Of a DNA stretch of 64,000 bases, positions 17,506 to 26,911 are shown one piece after another. The notes under the pieces were generated by a model. That model worked only from the letters and a program-made list of their open reading frames with translations. It was not told where the DNA came from and did no database searches. The stretch's first letter is position 1. Every line of letters starts with the position of its first letter. The translations under genes were made by a program, and so were the position numbers. This stretch comes from Rurimicrobium sp040387755 (GTDB lineage: Bacteria; Bacteroidota; Bacteroidia; Chitinophagales; Chitinophagaceae), in contig JAZKDB010000002.1 in NCBI GenBank assembly GCA_040387755.1, positions 372,001 to 436,000 on the forward strand. The letters run 5' to 3'.

Positions 17506-17627
17506 AAACTTAATTTGGGAGCAAATTAGAGAAAAAAACAAAACTATTGCATTGAAATGTGGGTTCAATTTTAGTTTTAAGAATTATCTGCTACTTTAGT
17601 TTCAAAATTCAATCCAAAAAAGACATT

Positions 17628-19130
17628 ATGCGTTACCTACTTAGCTTATTGCTTTTTATTAGTCATGCGACACTTCTTGCTCAAAAAAAAGGAACGGAAA
17701 ACTCACTGCCCGAATTGATTGCTGCAGGTAGTAAAAAGGTAATTACGCACAATAGTGTAAGCTTGTTGAACGGTCAAAAAGTTAATTATACTGCTACAAC
17801 AGGATACTTGAATTTAAAGGATGATACCGGCAAGATTATCGCTAAAGTATTTTTTACTTATTACAAAAAAGATGCCAGTGCAGATGCCCAAAGACCGGTT
17901 TGTTTCACCTTTAATGGCGGCCCCGGTTCTTGTTCTGTATGGTTACACATGGGAGGTTTAGGCCCTCGCAGATTAGTATTGAAAGACGACGGAACTGCCC
18001 CTGCACCACCCTATCAAATTACCAACAATGAATATTGTTGGCTGGACAAAACCGATTTAGTCTTTATTGACCCTGTAGCCACCGGATACAGCAAAGCAGC
18101 TTCAGGCGAAAACCCTCATCAGTTCCACGGATATAATGAAGACATACAGAGCATTGGCTCATTTATCCGTAATTTCCTTACAGAGTACAACCGCTGGAGC
18201 TCTCCAAAATTCCTTTGCGGAGAAAGTTATGGAACTACAAGGGCATCGGGTTTGGCCAAATTTTTAACCGACAATTATCGCATTTACCTAAACGGCATTT
18301 TACTGATTTCGCCCGTACTTAACTTTGGAACCAACGATTATCAAATAGGTAATGATTTACCATTAGCTCTGTACTTGCCCAGCTATACTGCTGCAGCATT
18401 TTATCACAAAAAATTAGCACCAGAACTTCAGACAAATTTCGAAAAAACGCTAAAAGAATCTGAAGCTTTTGCAATTAACGAGTATGCCCCTGCATTACTA
18501 AAAGGAGAATTACTGGATCAGGAACAAAAAGAGAAAATTGCACAAAAACTCAGCTATTTTTCAGGTCTTAATAAAGAGTATATACTTCGGGCTAATCTGA
18601 GAGTAGAAGATTATCGTTACTATAAAGAATTATTGCGAAATGAAGGCTTGTCTGTAGGGCGATTTGATGCGAGATTTACCGGTCATAATTTTGACAATGC
18701 AGGAGAACATGTTGATTTCGACCCTTCTTTCACAAATATTGATGGTCCTTTTACAACTACTATTAATGAATACTTTATCAATACATTAGAGTTTAAAGAA
18801 GATCATCCATATAATATTTTCGGAAATGTACATCCGTGGAATTATAATAATGTGCAGAACAGATTTTTGAATGTTGCAGAGAGCTTAAGAGATGCCATGA
18901 CAAAAAACAAACATTTAAAGGTGTACGTTGGAAGTGGTTATTATGATTTCGCTACACCTTATTTTACTGCCAAATACGATATCTCCCATATGTTATTGCA
19001 CCCTTCTGTAAGAAGTAATCTTCGACACTATTTTTATGAATCCGGGCATATGTATTATATCAACAAGCCTTCTATGATTCAGTTCAAAAAAGACATCGAC
19101 AGCTATTTTGAATGGAGCAAATCTGAATAG
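17628..19130 (+). CDS. Secreted serine carboxypeptidase (peptidase S10)
   Basis: 500 aa from the ATG at 17628, which starts a signal peptide (YLLSLLLFISHATLLAQ); the frame extends upstream to 17559 without one. The S10 hallmarks are present: FTFNGGPGSCSVWLHMGGLGP (oxyanion region around GGPGSCS), the nucleophile Ser in CGESYGTTRA, the Asp in GYYDFATP and the His in YESGHMYYI. S10 enzymes remove C-terminal residues from peptides at acidic pH. A periplasmic or secreted role in peptide use is inferred. It converges on the M1 aminopeptidase gene with only eight bases between the stops. The two exopeptidases could act on opposite ends of the same peptides. Confidence 0.92.
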   Translation: MRYLLSLLLFISHATLLAQKKGTENSLPELIAAGSKKVITHNSVSLLNGQKVNYTATTGYLNLKDDTGKIIAKVFFTYYKKDASADAQRPVCFTFNGGPGSCSVWLHMGGLGPRRLVLKDDGTAPAPPYQITNNEYCWLDKTDLVFIDPVATGYSKAASGENPHQFHGYNEDIQSIGSFIRNFLTEYNRWSSPKFLCGESYGTTRASGLAKFLTDNYRIYLNGILLISPVLNFGTNDYQIGNDLPLALYLPSYTAAAFYHKKLAPELQTNFEKTLKESEAFAINEYAPALLKGELLDQEQKEKIAQKLSYFSGLNKEYILRANLRVEDYRYYKELLRNEGLSVGRFDARFTGHNFDNAGEHVDFDPSFTNIDGPFTTTINEYFINTLEFKEDHPYNIFGNVHPWNYNNVQNRFLNVAESLRDAMTKNKHLKVYVGSGYYDFATPYFTAKYDISHMLLHPSVRSNLRHYFYESGHMYYINKPSMIQFKKDIDSYFEWSKSE

Positions 19131-19138
19131 CGAACCTA

Positions 19139-21097
19139 CTAATTTTTAATCATTGAAATGGTACTTGGCTCGCCGCTTTCATCCAATATACTTAAAGTAT
19201 AACGTCCGCTGGCCAGATGATTTGTAGGGATAGTAATAAATTCCCTGCCCTGATAAAGATTATAGTTTTGTGTAAACACTCTTTTTCCGGCAGCATCAAA
19301 AATCGCCAACGCAATTGATGAGCCCTTAAAATTACTAATCATTACAGAGAATTGATCTTGAAAAGGATTTGGATAAACCAGAACATTATTCTTAACCGGA
19401 TCTAAAACATCCATCTTTTCACTACTGTTATCTCTTGAAATCAACCAATATTCAGGGTCAATAATTACACTATCTGCTACAAAACCAATATCCCGAATAA
19501 ATGTTTCACCGTTAAACTTCACATCGACAACTACAGTCTTTTCCTGTTGAGCATTTTTAAATTTTAATGCAACAGGCATTTCAAAAAAAGTAACAGTACG
19601 ATGGGAGGTGGACTGATAAATTTTAATTTTTACTGTGTTGTTACCAATCTGAGACCAAAGAGCCTTGTACCTTGGGTGCCCTTGTCCTTCGTACCATTGA
19701 CGAAAAAAAGAATCAAGTTTCACACCACTAACAGCTTCTAGATTGCGTTGCAAATCTGCTGTTTTTGCAAAACCATGTGCCACTTTCGGATCATTCTGAT
19801 ATGCACGAATTGCCTTAAAAAAAACATCATCACCCAACTTGAAACGCAGCATATAAAGCAAATGAGACCCTTTGGTATAAGTTAATCGGCCACTAAATAT
19901 GCGATTAACATTATTGGTATCATCTACCTTTACCGACCCCGAACTATCTGCTGTAATGGCGATAATTTCACTGCGTCGATTACTAATGGCACTTTCAGGA
20001 TATTTCATTTCCATAAACATACTGGCCAGATGGGTTGCAAAACCTTCATTGAGCCATATATCCTGCCAGGAACCGCAGGTAATTTTATCTCCAAACCACT
20101 GGTGAGCCAACTCATGTGCCGACAAAGATTCGCCAACATTTGCCATAAAAGAATTTGTTTGGTGTTCTTCGCCACCACCCCAGCTAAATTGAGTATGACC
20201 ATATTTTTCTTTGATAAAAGGATATGCGCCAAATGTAAAATGAAACAATTGCATAGCATCCATAGCTGCTTGTGTGCCATTTTGAAAAGATTCAAGATTT
20301 TCTGGATAACAAAAGGTTTGCATCGGAAGAGCCACATCACCTAATTGAATGGTTCGGTTAAACTCTTCGTAATTAGTTACAGCCATACATATCAAATAAC
20401 TGACAATAGGGTAACGGTGTTTCCAATGCGTGGTCAATGACAAACCATCAGAAGAAAGAATAGTGCTTTGCCTTAATCCGTTAGAAACCCCTTTATAAGC
20501 CTTGGGACAGGTAATGAAAACATCAATTGAATCAATTTTATCGTCAAGTGTATTTTTACATGGCCACCAATCTCTGGCACCATAAGGCTCACTCAAAGTC
20601 CACAATACAGGAACGCCCGAATGAGTAGATTTTGTAAATGAACCGAACCCGGTAACAACCGGCGATCCATGGTACTGTATGCTGACCGAATCAAAATAAT
20701 GAGCGGGCATTTCAAAACCCATATCAACAATGACTGTATGATTCTTACGAGAAAAGGAAAGTGACGAGCCTTTACGCGTGACAGCATCTACAATCATATT
20801 ATCTTTCAAATCAAAAACAACCTGATTAGCATTTGTTTTTGTAGTAAAATAAGTAGTCACTTTCCCTGAAATAGCCTGTATAGCAGGATCAACAAACCAC
20901 TCACAGCGATGATAATTAATATCAATCAATTCTGAACCCGTTTTTTTATAATACTGCAGCATCTGCTTTTTTTCAGCTGCACGCATTTCATTTCGGGCTA
21001 TATCATTAACCTGTTTGCATAAAATCTCCGTTGTTTGCGCTGATGAAAAAACAGGCATGAGAGTGATTGTAAAAACTAAGAGTATGTATCTATTCAT
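19139..21097 (-). CDS. T9SS-sorted M1 family zinc aminopeptidase
   Basis: 652 aa from the ATG at 21097, which begins a signal peptide (YILLVFTITLMPVFSSAQ); the frame also has an ATG at 21169. The zinc site is complete: HELAHQWFGD, then 18 residues later the third ligand Glu in WLNEGFA. The usual GAMEN exopeptidase loop is replaced by GGGEEHQTNS, a form common in secreted Bacteroidota M1 enzymes. The C-terminal ~85 residues (VYPNPFQDQFSVMI, IFDAAGKRVF, LASGRYTLSI) are a type A T9SS tail, so the enzyme is exported to the surface. It probably trims N-terminal residues from environmental peptides. Confidence 0.94.
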   Translation of the reverse strand: MNRYILLVFTITLMPVFSSAQTTEILCKQVNDIARNEMRAAEKKQMLQYYKKTGSELIDINYHRCEWFVDPAIQAISGKVTTYFTTKTNANQVVFDLKDNMIVDAVTRKGSSLSFSRKNHTVIVDMGFEMPAHYFDSVSIQYHGSPVVTGFGSFTKSTHSGVPVLWTLSEPYGARDWWPCKNTLDDKIDSIDVFITCPKAYKGVSNGLRQSTILSSDGLSLTTHWKHRYPIVSYLICMAVTNYEEFNRTIQLGDVALPMQTFCYPENLESFQNGTQAAMDAMQLFHFTFGAYPFIKEKYGHTQFSWGGGEEHQTNSFMANVGESLSAHELAHQWFGDKITCGSWQDIWLNEGFATHLASMFMEMKYPESAISNRRSEIIAITADSSGSVKVDDTNNVNRIFSGRLTYTKGSHLLYMLRFKLGDDVFFKAIRAYQNDPKVAHGFAKTADLQRNLEAVSGVKLDSFFRQWYEGQGHPRYKALWSQIGNNTVKIKIYQSTSHRTVTFFEMPVALKFKNAQQEKTVVVDVKFNGETFIRDIGFVADSVIIDPEYWLISRDNSSEKMDVLDPVKNNVLVYPNPFQDQFSVMISNFKGSSIALAIFDAAGKRVFTQNYNLYQGREFITIPTNHLASGRYTLSILDESGEPSTISMIKN

Positions 21098-21207
21098 TAT
21101 TGGTGGACAAATGAGTATAAACTGTAAAATAGAGTATAAAAATAGCCAATAAAACCTAAGTAAATCCAAAATTAAAACACTAAAAACTATGTTGCAGAAT
21201 AATTAAG

Positions 21208-21215
21208 TATTTTTG
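21208..21215 (+). promoter_or_regulatory. -7 box of the EnvC-like gene
   Basis: TATTTTTG matches the TAnnTTTG consensus 29 bases before the ATG at 21245. A TTG lies at 21192-21194, but the 13-base spacer is short, so only the -7 box is supported. Confidence 0.4.
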
Positions 21216-21244
21216 TTGCAATTCCATTTCTACAACTAATTGTT

Positions 21245-22720
21245 ATGCGTCTAATCAGCATTTTAATCATATTTATTTTTCTTTTATCAACAACAGGTCA
21301 GGCGCAGCAAACACGCTCTGAACTTGAAAAGCGCAGGCAACAAATTGTGGAATCGCTGAAAGAAACTCAGGCACAGCTTGAAGCCACAAAAAAAGACAAA
21401 AAAGCCACAATGAGCCAGTTAAATGCTTTGCAGGCTAAATTAAACAGCAGAGAGAAACTGATTAATAACATTAATCAGGAAATGAATAATCTGGATAATG
21501 ACATTAAAAACTCTTCAAATGAAGTACAGCATTTACGTGGGAACTTAAAAACGCAACAGGAGCGCTATGCACAATCAATAAGATATGCCTATGCCAATCG
21601 CAGCTCTTATAACACGCTGGCTTTTATATTTTCTGCCAAAGACTTCAATGATGCTTTACGCAGAATGAAGTACATGAAAAAATACAGGGAATTTCGTAAA
21701 AATCAGGTAGACGAAATAAAATCGACCCAAACAAAAATTGAACAAAAAATCAATGTACTCAGCACTGTAAAAAACCAGAAAGTTCAACTATTAACTGCCG
21801 AACAGCAACAAAAGCTGGTGCTTCAACAAGAAAGAACAGAGACCAGTAAAATTGTTGAAGAATTGAAAGGACGTGAAAAAGACCTGACAAATGAAATTGA
21901 GAATAAGAGAAAAGTAACTAAAAGACTGGATAATGCTATTGGTGAAGCAATCCGAAAGGAAATAGAAATTGCACGTAAAAAAGCCGAGGAAGAAGAACGT
22001 AAAAGAAGAATTGAGGAAGAGAGAAAAGCTGCGGCACTGGCTGCGGCAAAAGCTGCCACAAATAGCGGCACAGTATATGGCTCAGGTGCAAACAAAGTAA
22101 CATTGGCCGGTAGTGCTAAATATGATGTACCGGTACCGACAAGCACCACAACAGCTGCCAAACCCGGCACCAGTGCCGGCACAAAACCAGCAACGACTAA
22201 CAATCCCTACAACCCTGTAGCAGCAACAGTAAATCGAAACACAACACCTGCTAACAGAACAAAACCGAGTTATACTCCAAGTGTTACCCCTGAAGTTGCA
22301 GAATTATCAAAAGGATTTGAAACCAACAGAGGGAAACTACCCTGGCCAGTAGCCAGTGGCGTGGTTATAGACCAATTTGGCAAGCACAAGCATGCAGTAG
22401 CTACTAAAGTAGAAATCGATAATAATGGTATTGACATACAAACCAGCCAGGGAGCAAAAGCACGTGCTGTATTTGATGGCACCGTTACCAATGTTATCAG
22501 TATTGCCGGACTGGGGCAAACCATTATTCTGAATCACGGAAATTATTTCACAGTTTACTCAGGACTTAATGGTGTAAATGTTAAAAAAGGTGACGCTATT
22601 AATACAAAACAAATCATAGGTACAGTTGGAAACAATGAAGATGGCGTGGCGGTAATGAACTTTCAGGTATGGAAAGGTGCAAACAAGCTCAATCCATCCT
22701 TGTGGATAGCTCCTATGTAA
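21245..22720 (+). CDS. EnvC-like murein hydrolase activator (degenerate LytM)
   Basis: 491 aa. A signal peptide (SILIIFIFLLSTTGQAQ) is followed by a coiled coil (about 25-250: ELEKRRQQIVESLKET and EIARKKAEEEERKRR). Next come a Pro/Thr/Ala-rich linker and a C-terminal LytM/M23 domain (about 370-491). The M23 metal site is broken: the first His is Asn in NNGIDI, the inner YxHL is YSGL and the closing HLHFE is MNFQV. Only the Asp of GIDI remains. This is the EnvC/NlpD situation, in which the domain activates amidases rather than cutting peptidoglycan. A role in cell separation is therefore inferred; the amidase at 7152 is a candidate target. FtsEX is not in the window. Confidence 0.88.
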   Translation: MRLISILIIFIFLLSTTGQAQQTRSELEKRRQQIVESLKETQAQLEATKKDKKATMSQLNALQAKLNSREKLINNINQEMNNLDNDIKNSSNEVQHLRGNLKTQQERYAQSIRYAYANRSSYNTLAFIFSAKDFNDALRRMKYMKKYREFRKNQVDEIKSTQTKIEQKINVLSTVKNQKVQLLTAEQQQKLVLQQERTETSKIVEELKGREKDLTNEIENKRKVTKRLDNAIGEAIRKEIEIARKKAEEEERKRRIEEERKAAALAAAKAATNSGTVYGSGANKVTLAGSAKYDVPVPTSTTTAAKPGTSAGTKPATTNNPYNPVAATVNRNTTPANRTKPSYTPSVTPEVAELSKGFETNRGKLPWPVASGVVIDQFGKHKHAVATKVEIDNNGIDIQTSQGAKARAVFDGTVTNVISIAGLGQTIILNHGNYFTVYSGLNGVNVKKGDAINTKQIIGTVGNNEDGVAVMNFQVWKGANKLNPSLWIAPM

Positions 22721-22770
22721 TTGCTCCTGCCTTTTAATTATCTTTGCACCTTCGCATACAAATTTATTCA

Positions 22771-23943
22771 ATGACCGATAACAATCGTTACAACCTCAGG
22801 GGCGTTTCTGCTCAAAAAGAAGACGTGCATAAAGCGATAGCCAAGCTCGACAAAGGATTATATCCTAATGCTTTTTGCAAAATCTACCCGGATTATTGGG
22901 GCAATGACCCCGAGTACTGTAATATTATGCACGCTGATGGAGCTGGCACAAAATCGTCTCTGGCTTATCTCTATTGGCGTGAAACAGGTGACTTGAGTGT
23001 TTGGGAAGGTATCGCAATTGATTCTATAGTAATGAATATTGATGATATGTTATGCGTAGGAGCAACTGGTCCTTTCACCTATTCTTCTACCATTGGCCGT
23101 AATAAAAATCTCATTCCGGGAGAAGTCATTTCTGCCCTTATTAACGGCACTCAGTCTTATTTTGACCGTTTACAACAATATGGCATTGATGTACATTTGA
23201 TGGGTGGAGAAACAGCCGATGTGGGTGATGTAGTGCGCACTGTAATAGTTGATGGCACAATGAGTTGCCGTATGCGCAGAGACCAATTGGTAACTACAGA
23301 AAAAATGGAGGCCGGAGATGTAATCGTTTCTTTAGCCAGTTATGGTCAGGCAACATACGAAGATACTTATAACAGTGGTATGGGCAGCAATGGCTTAACC
23401 AGCGCTCGCCATGAAATGCTGCGAAAAGAATATAAAACAAAATACCCCGAAAGTGTTGACCCTAATTTGCCGGACGAAGTAGTCTACAACGGCCATTATG
23501 GCCTGACTGATGCGACTGAAACACCATTGAATGTCGGGCAAATGATTTTGTCTCCTACCCGCACTTATGCTCCTGTTATTTTACAAATCCTGAAAAAACA
23601 CTTTGATGCAATACATGGCATTGTGCATTGCAGCGGAGGAGGCCAAAGTAAGGTATTGCATTACGTGCCCAAGCCTTTGCGTATTGTAAAAAATAACTTA
23701 CTGCCGATTCCTCCACTTTTCAGGATGATTCAGGAAGCGGCTGGTACCAGCTGGCAGGAAATGTATCAGGTGTTCAATATGGGACAAAGATTAGAAATCT
23801 ATACTGACAAGGATACTGCAGAAAGTATAATTGCAATATCAAAAAGCTTCAATATTGATGCCCAAATATCGGGATATGTAACTACTTCAGAGCAAAAAGA
23901 AGTCATTATAGAATCTGAAAAAGGAACTTTCGAATATCGATAA
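22771..23943 (+). CDS. purM: Phosphoribosylformylglycinamidine cyclo-ligase
   Basis: 390 aa, starting at the ATG at 22771 (MTDNNRYNLRGVSAQKEDV). AIR synthetase closes the imidazole ring in step 5 of purine synthesis, using ATP. The motifs are those of the PurM superfamily: HADGAGTKSSLAYLY near the N-terminus, IAIDSIVMNIDDMLCVGA, LMGGETADVGDVV, GHYGLTDATETPL and the C-terminal HCSGGGQSKVLHY. It is longer than the ~345-aa E. coli enzyme, as in other Bacteroidota. No other pur gene adjoins it. A strong terminator follows, so it appears to be a single-gene unit. Confidence 0.95.
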   Translation: MTDNNRYNLRGVSAQKEDVHKAIAKLDKGLYPNAFCKIYPDYWGNDPEYCNIMHADGAGTKSSLAYLYWRETGDLSVWEGIAIDSIVMNIDDMLCVGATGPFTYSSTIGRNKNLIPGEVISALINGTQSYFDRLQQYGIDVHLMGGETADVGDVVRTVIVDGTMSCRMRRDQLVTTEKMEAGDVIVSLASYGQATYEDTYNSGMGSNGLTSARHEMLRKEYKTKYPESVDPNLPDEVVYNGHYGLTDATETPLNVGQMILSPTRTYAPVILQILKKHFDAIHGIVHCSGGGQSKVLHYVPKPLRIVKNNLLPIPPLFRMIQEAAGTSWQEMYQVFNMGQRLEIYTDKDTAESIIAISKSFNIDAQISGYVTTSEQKEVIIESEKGTFEYR

Positions 23944-24289
23944 ACAAATACAATTCAATTTAGAAACCACTCAAAAAGAATCATTTTTGGGTGGTTTTTT
24001 TGTTATCAAAATTTGCGAATTGAAATGACTGCATCAACTTGCCAATAGCAGGATATTACCCATTGTCGTTTTCTCATCCTCATCAGAATCATTTTCATAT
24101 CCTTCCAAAATTTGAAAACGATAGTTTTGATTAGAAGGCTGTAGCTATTTGTCTAAATCGGTTGTTGCAAATGGATTAAAGGAAAGAGTATGAAGGTTAG
24201 AATTATTAATAATGAAAGTCTGTGCCTCGAATAAGGATTTCAGGAATAACGAACAAAAACGGAGATTCTTATTCACAAAAAAACAAACT
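23944..24289. other. Intergenic region, 346 bp, with possible coding remnant
   Basis: It holds the purM terminator (23964-23999). On the minus strand between about 24034 and 24250 there is a protein-like frame interrupted by one stop (24145-24147); see findings. No intact gene is seen. Confidence 0.5.
23964..23999 (+). terminator. Terminator of purM
   Basis: A 14-bp stem with one G-T pair (23964-23977 with 23984-23997) runs into a T tract, 20 bases after the purM stop. Confidence 0.92.
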
Positions 24290-25261
24290 TTATGCTAAAA
24301 TCTGCTTCACTGCAGAATAAGGACTAATCTTTCCAGTCACAATATCGGCTTCAATTCTGTGAATTTTTTCTTTCAAGCCGGGCCTGCTCAGCAAGAGAAC
24401 TCTTAATTGCTCCTGAAGCAATCTCTGAAATGCAAATACATTCTGTTGTTGCCTTTTATGAGTAAAAAAACCACTGGTATCTTGATGTGTTTTGTATTTG
24501 TCTATCATTGCCCAAACTTCTTGAATACCAGTATTGTCATAAGAGGAACAGACTTTTACTTCCGGAATCCACCCTGAGATAGTTGCGGGTAAAAAATGTA
24601 AGGCACGGGCATACTCATTTCTGGCAGCTTTTGCTTTAGCAGTGTTTTCTCCATCAGCTTTGGTAATCACTACCCCATCTGCCAATTCCATTATCCCTCG
24701 TTTGATACCTTGCAATTCATCACCTGCACCAGCCAGCATCAACAGTAAAAAGAAATCACAAATATGGCTGACTTCGGTTTCACTTTGACCCACCCCCACT
24801 GTTTCTATTATTATGGTATCAAAACCTGCAGCTTCGCAAAGCAAAATGGTTTCGTAGGTTTTGTAAGTCACACCACCCAAACTGCCTGCTGCTGCAGAGG
24901 GTCGGATAAATGCATTTTTCTGAATAGCTAATTGTTCCATTCTGGTTTTATCACCCAATATACTACCCTTACTAATGCTGCTACTGGGGTCTATTGCCAA
25001 TACAGCAAGCTTTTTTCCTTCTGAAAGCAGGTACATACCAAAGGATTCAATAAATGTACTTTTACCTACACCAGGCACACCAGTAATCCCTATCCTGATA
25101 GATTTGCCGGTATAGGGCAATATGGCATCTATCAGTTCTGATGCTAGCTTTTTATCCTGTTCACGCGTAGATTCTATCAAAGTAATGGCACGACTCAGTA
25201 CTGCTATATTACCTTGTAGTAATCCGTTTTGGTATTGTTCCAGCGTAAACTTAACAGCCAT
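24290..25261 (-). CDS. meaB: Methylmalonyl-CoA mutase chaperone GTPase
   Basis: 323 aa. A SIMIBI-class G3E GTPase of the MeaB/ArgK family, which protects and reloads B12-dependent methylmalonyl-CoA mutase. Walker A is GVPGVGKST (residues 61-69). IDPSSSISKGSILGDKTRM is the family's switch region, IIIETVGVGQSE the Walker B region and VVITKADGE the base-specificity motif. The length is typical. It is followed by no mutase gene in this window; in Bacteroidota mutA/mutB often lie elsewhere. The upstream TPR gene ends only five bases before this start, so the two are probably co-transcribed. Confidence 0.93.
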   Translation of the reverse strand: MAVKFTLEQYQNGLLQGNIAVLSRAITLIESTREQDKKLASELIDAILPYTGKSIRIGITGVPGVGKSTFIESFGMYLLSEGKKLAVLAIDPSSSISKGSILGDKTRMEQLAIQKNAFIRPSAAAGSLGGVTYKTYETILLCEAAGFDTIIIETVGVGQSETEVSHICDFFLLLMLAGAGDELQGIKRGIMELADGVVITKADGENTAKAKAARNEYARALHFLPATISGWIPEVKVCSSYDNTGIQEVWAMIDKYKTHQDTSGFFTHKRQQQNVFAFQRLLQEQLRVLLLSRPGLKEKIHRIEADIVTGKISPYSAVKQILA

Positions 25262-25266
25262 GAGTT

Positions 25267-26784
25267 TTAATGCGTTTGAACGTCCTTTTTAAATTTTTTA
25301 ATTTCATCAGCGTACTTCCTGTCTCCTAATTCTTCTACAACTTTTATCGCCATATCCAATTGCAGCAAAGCTACTTCCTTCTTTTGTTCCAGAGCATTCA
25401 AGGTAGCATTTTGTGTAAGTACGTCAACGTAATCTTTATTATTGAGACTGGGAGCTAATTGATATAATTGTGTGCGGACATTCAACGACTGTATAAAAAA
25501 AGGAAGTGCCTCGCTACGTTTTTTTAGCGCAATTTTTGCCCCACCCAATTTATATAAAACACCACACAACTCATTACCGGCCAACATCGGCAATCTTTTT
25601 TGCAATGGTTCAAGAACCTCTTTGGCTTTGCTCCATTGCTCTTGCGCAAGAAATATTTTCACATCTGTATTCATTAATTTTTGACCTAACAAATTAAGAT
25701 TCCGTCCCATGTCATACTGATAGAAAGGGTAACCACTCAGTGATAATTGTTTGCGCCAATCAATAATTTTTCTTAGATTATTATCATAAGCTTCATTCTG
25801 ATCAAAGTATTTCTGAACCTGAGCATAATCATCCCATGCAAGTACAAACAATGGCTGATAACGTTCAGGATATTGTTTTACTAATTGCTCATACTCAACA
25901 AATACTTTTTTAAATATTGTATCTGCTTCCCTATTGGCACCGGCAGTTCTATACACCAATGCCAAAAGATGTAAAGCTGCAGCATATTCAGATTGAACGT
26001 TCTCATTAACTAAAGACTTATAAATATCTGCACTGATTTTCGTGTTGCGAAAGGCATTATCTATATCAGATTTTCCTAATTGCAATCTTCCCAAACAACA
26101 GGCAATCTCTGCAGCGATTTTCTGTTGTTCATTGTCTTTTAGCACTCTGTAATCATTCCATTTTTGAGCTTCGAGCAATGTGCCAATAGCGGACTCTATT
26201 TCATTTTCTTCATGAAATCTCTGTGCTATATAAATTTTCTTCAGGACAAAAGCAAGGGTATCCTGCTCACTAAATGGTTCAAATTTATTCTTCCAGATAT
26301 TTTCCATTGAGTCTCTGAGCTGTAGGGGTAGCAAAGCATTTGCCTTTTCTATTTGACCGGAGAAACGGTGCAAATCGACAAGACATTCCCGTTCTAACTT
26401 ATTCAGGCCAGCTGCTTTCGTATTTAAAGAATGAATAGCGGAATTGGTTTTGCCATTCAATACAAGTGCCAGTGCATTTTTTATGTTTTTCCCTGGCCTC
26501 TGAACCTGCAATACGGTCCATTTTTCGGCAATCTGAGCAACTATTTGTTGTTGGCTTCGGTATTCTCTTTCGATATGAGCATAGTTCTTTAAAAAAACTG
26601 CTTCGGTTAACTTATTTTGACTCCTTTGTTTTGTCAGCTGATTTATTACAGAATCGAAATAATGAACCGATTGCTTAATTCCTTCATTATAAAATTGAGT
26701 TCTTTGTAGTGCATTTCGTTCATCAAATTGAGCATAACTACTTAGGTTGCATAAAATAAAGAAGAGGAAGAATAAATGTTTCAT
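25267..26784 (-). CDS. Secreted TPR-like helical repeat protein
   Basis: 505 aa with a signal peptide (HLFFLFFILCNLSSYAQ). The rest is helical with TPR-like pairs (AAALHLLALVYRTAGANREADTIFKKV, here cited as ALVYRTAGANREADTIF; ELCGVLYKLGGAKIALKKR; LLQLDMAIKVVEELGDRKYA). No catalytic motif is visible. It is most likely periplasmic and acts as a scaffold or interaction protein. It lies immediately upstream of meaB with a five-base gap, but a functional link to a cytoplasmic GTPase is not obvious. Confidence 0.75.
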   Translation of the reverse strand: MKHLFFLFFILCNLSSYAQFDERNALQRTQFYNEGIKQSVHYFDSVINQLTKQRSQNKLTEAVFLKNYAHIEREYRSQQQIVAQIAEKWTVLQVQRPGKNIKNALALVLNGKTNSAIHSLNTKAAGLNKLERECLVDLHRFSGQIEKANALLPLQLRDSMENIWKNKFEPFSEQDTLAFVLKKIYIAQRFHEENEIESAIGTLLEAQKWNDYRVLKDNEQQKIAAEIACCLGRLQLGKSDIDNAFRNTKISADIYKSLVNENVQSEYAAALHLLALVYRTAGANREADTIFKKVFVEYEQLVKQYPERYQPLFVLAWDDYAQVQKYFDQNEAYDNNLRKIIDWRKQLSLSGYPFYQYDMGRNLNLLGQKLMNTDVKIFLAQEQWSKAKEVLEPLQKRLPMLAGNELCGVLYKLGGAKIALKKRSEALPFFIQSLNVRTQLYQLAPSLNNKDYVDVLTQNATLNALEQKKEVALLQLDMAIKVVEELGDRKYADEIKKFKKDVQTH

Positions 26785-26854
26785 AAAGGCAATAGTATTT
26801 TGTTTTTCGGATAATAGGGATGAGCAAATATAAGACCATTCAGCCTTCGTTTTA

Positions 26855-26889
26855 TTGCAAAAAAATACTGCTGAAAAGCTTCAGCAGTA
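26855..26889 (-). terminator. Terminator of the SRPBCC-domain gene
   Basis: A perfect 10-bp stem (26866-26875 with 26880-26889) is followed on the minus strand by a run of seven Ts, 22 bases past the stop at 26912. Confidence 0.9.
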
Positions 26890-26911
26890 AAATGTTTTTC
26901 ACCAAAGATGT

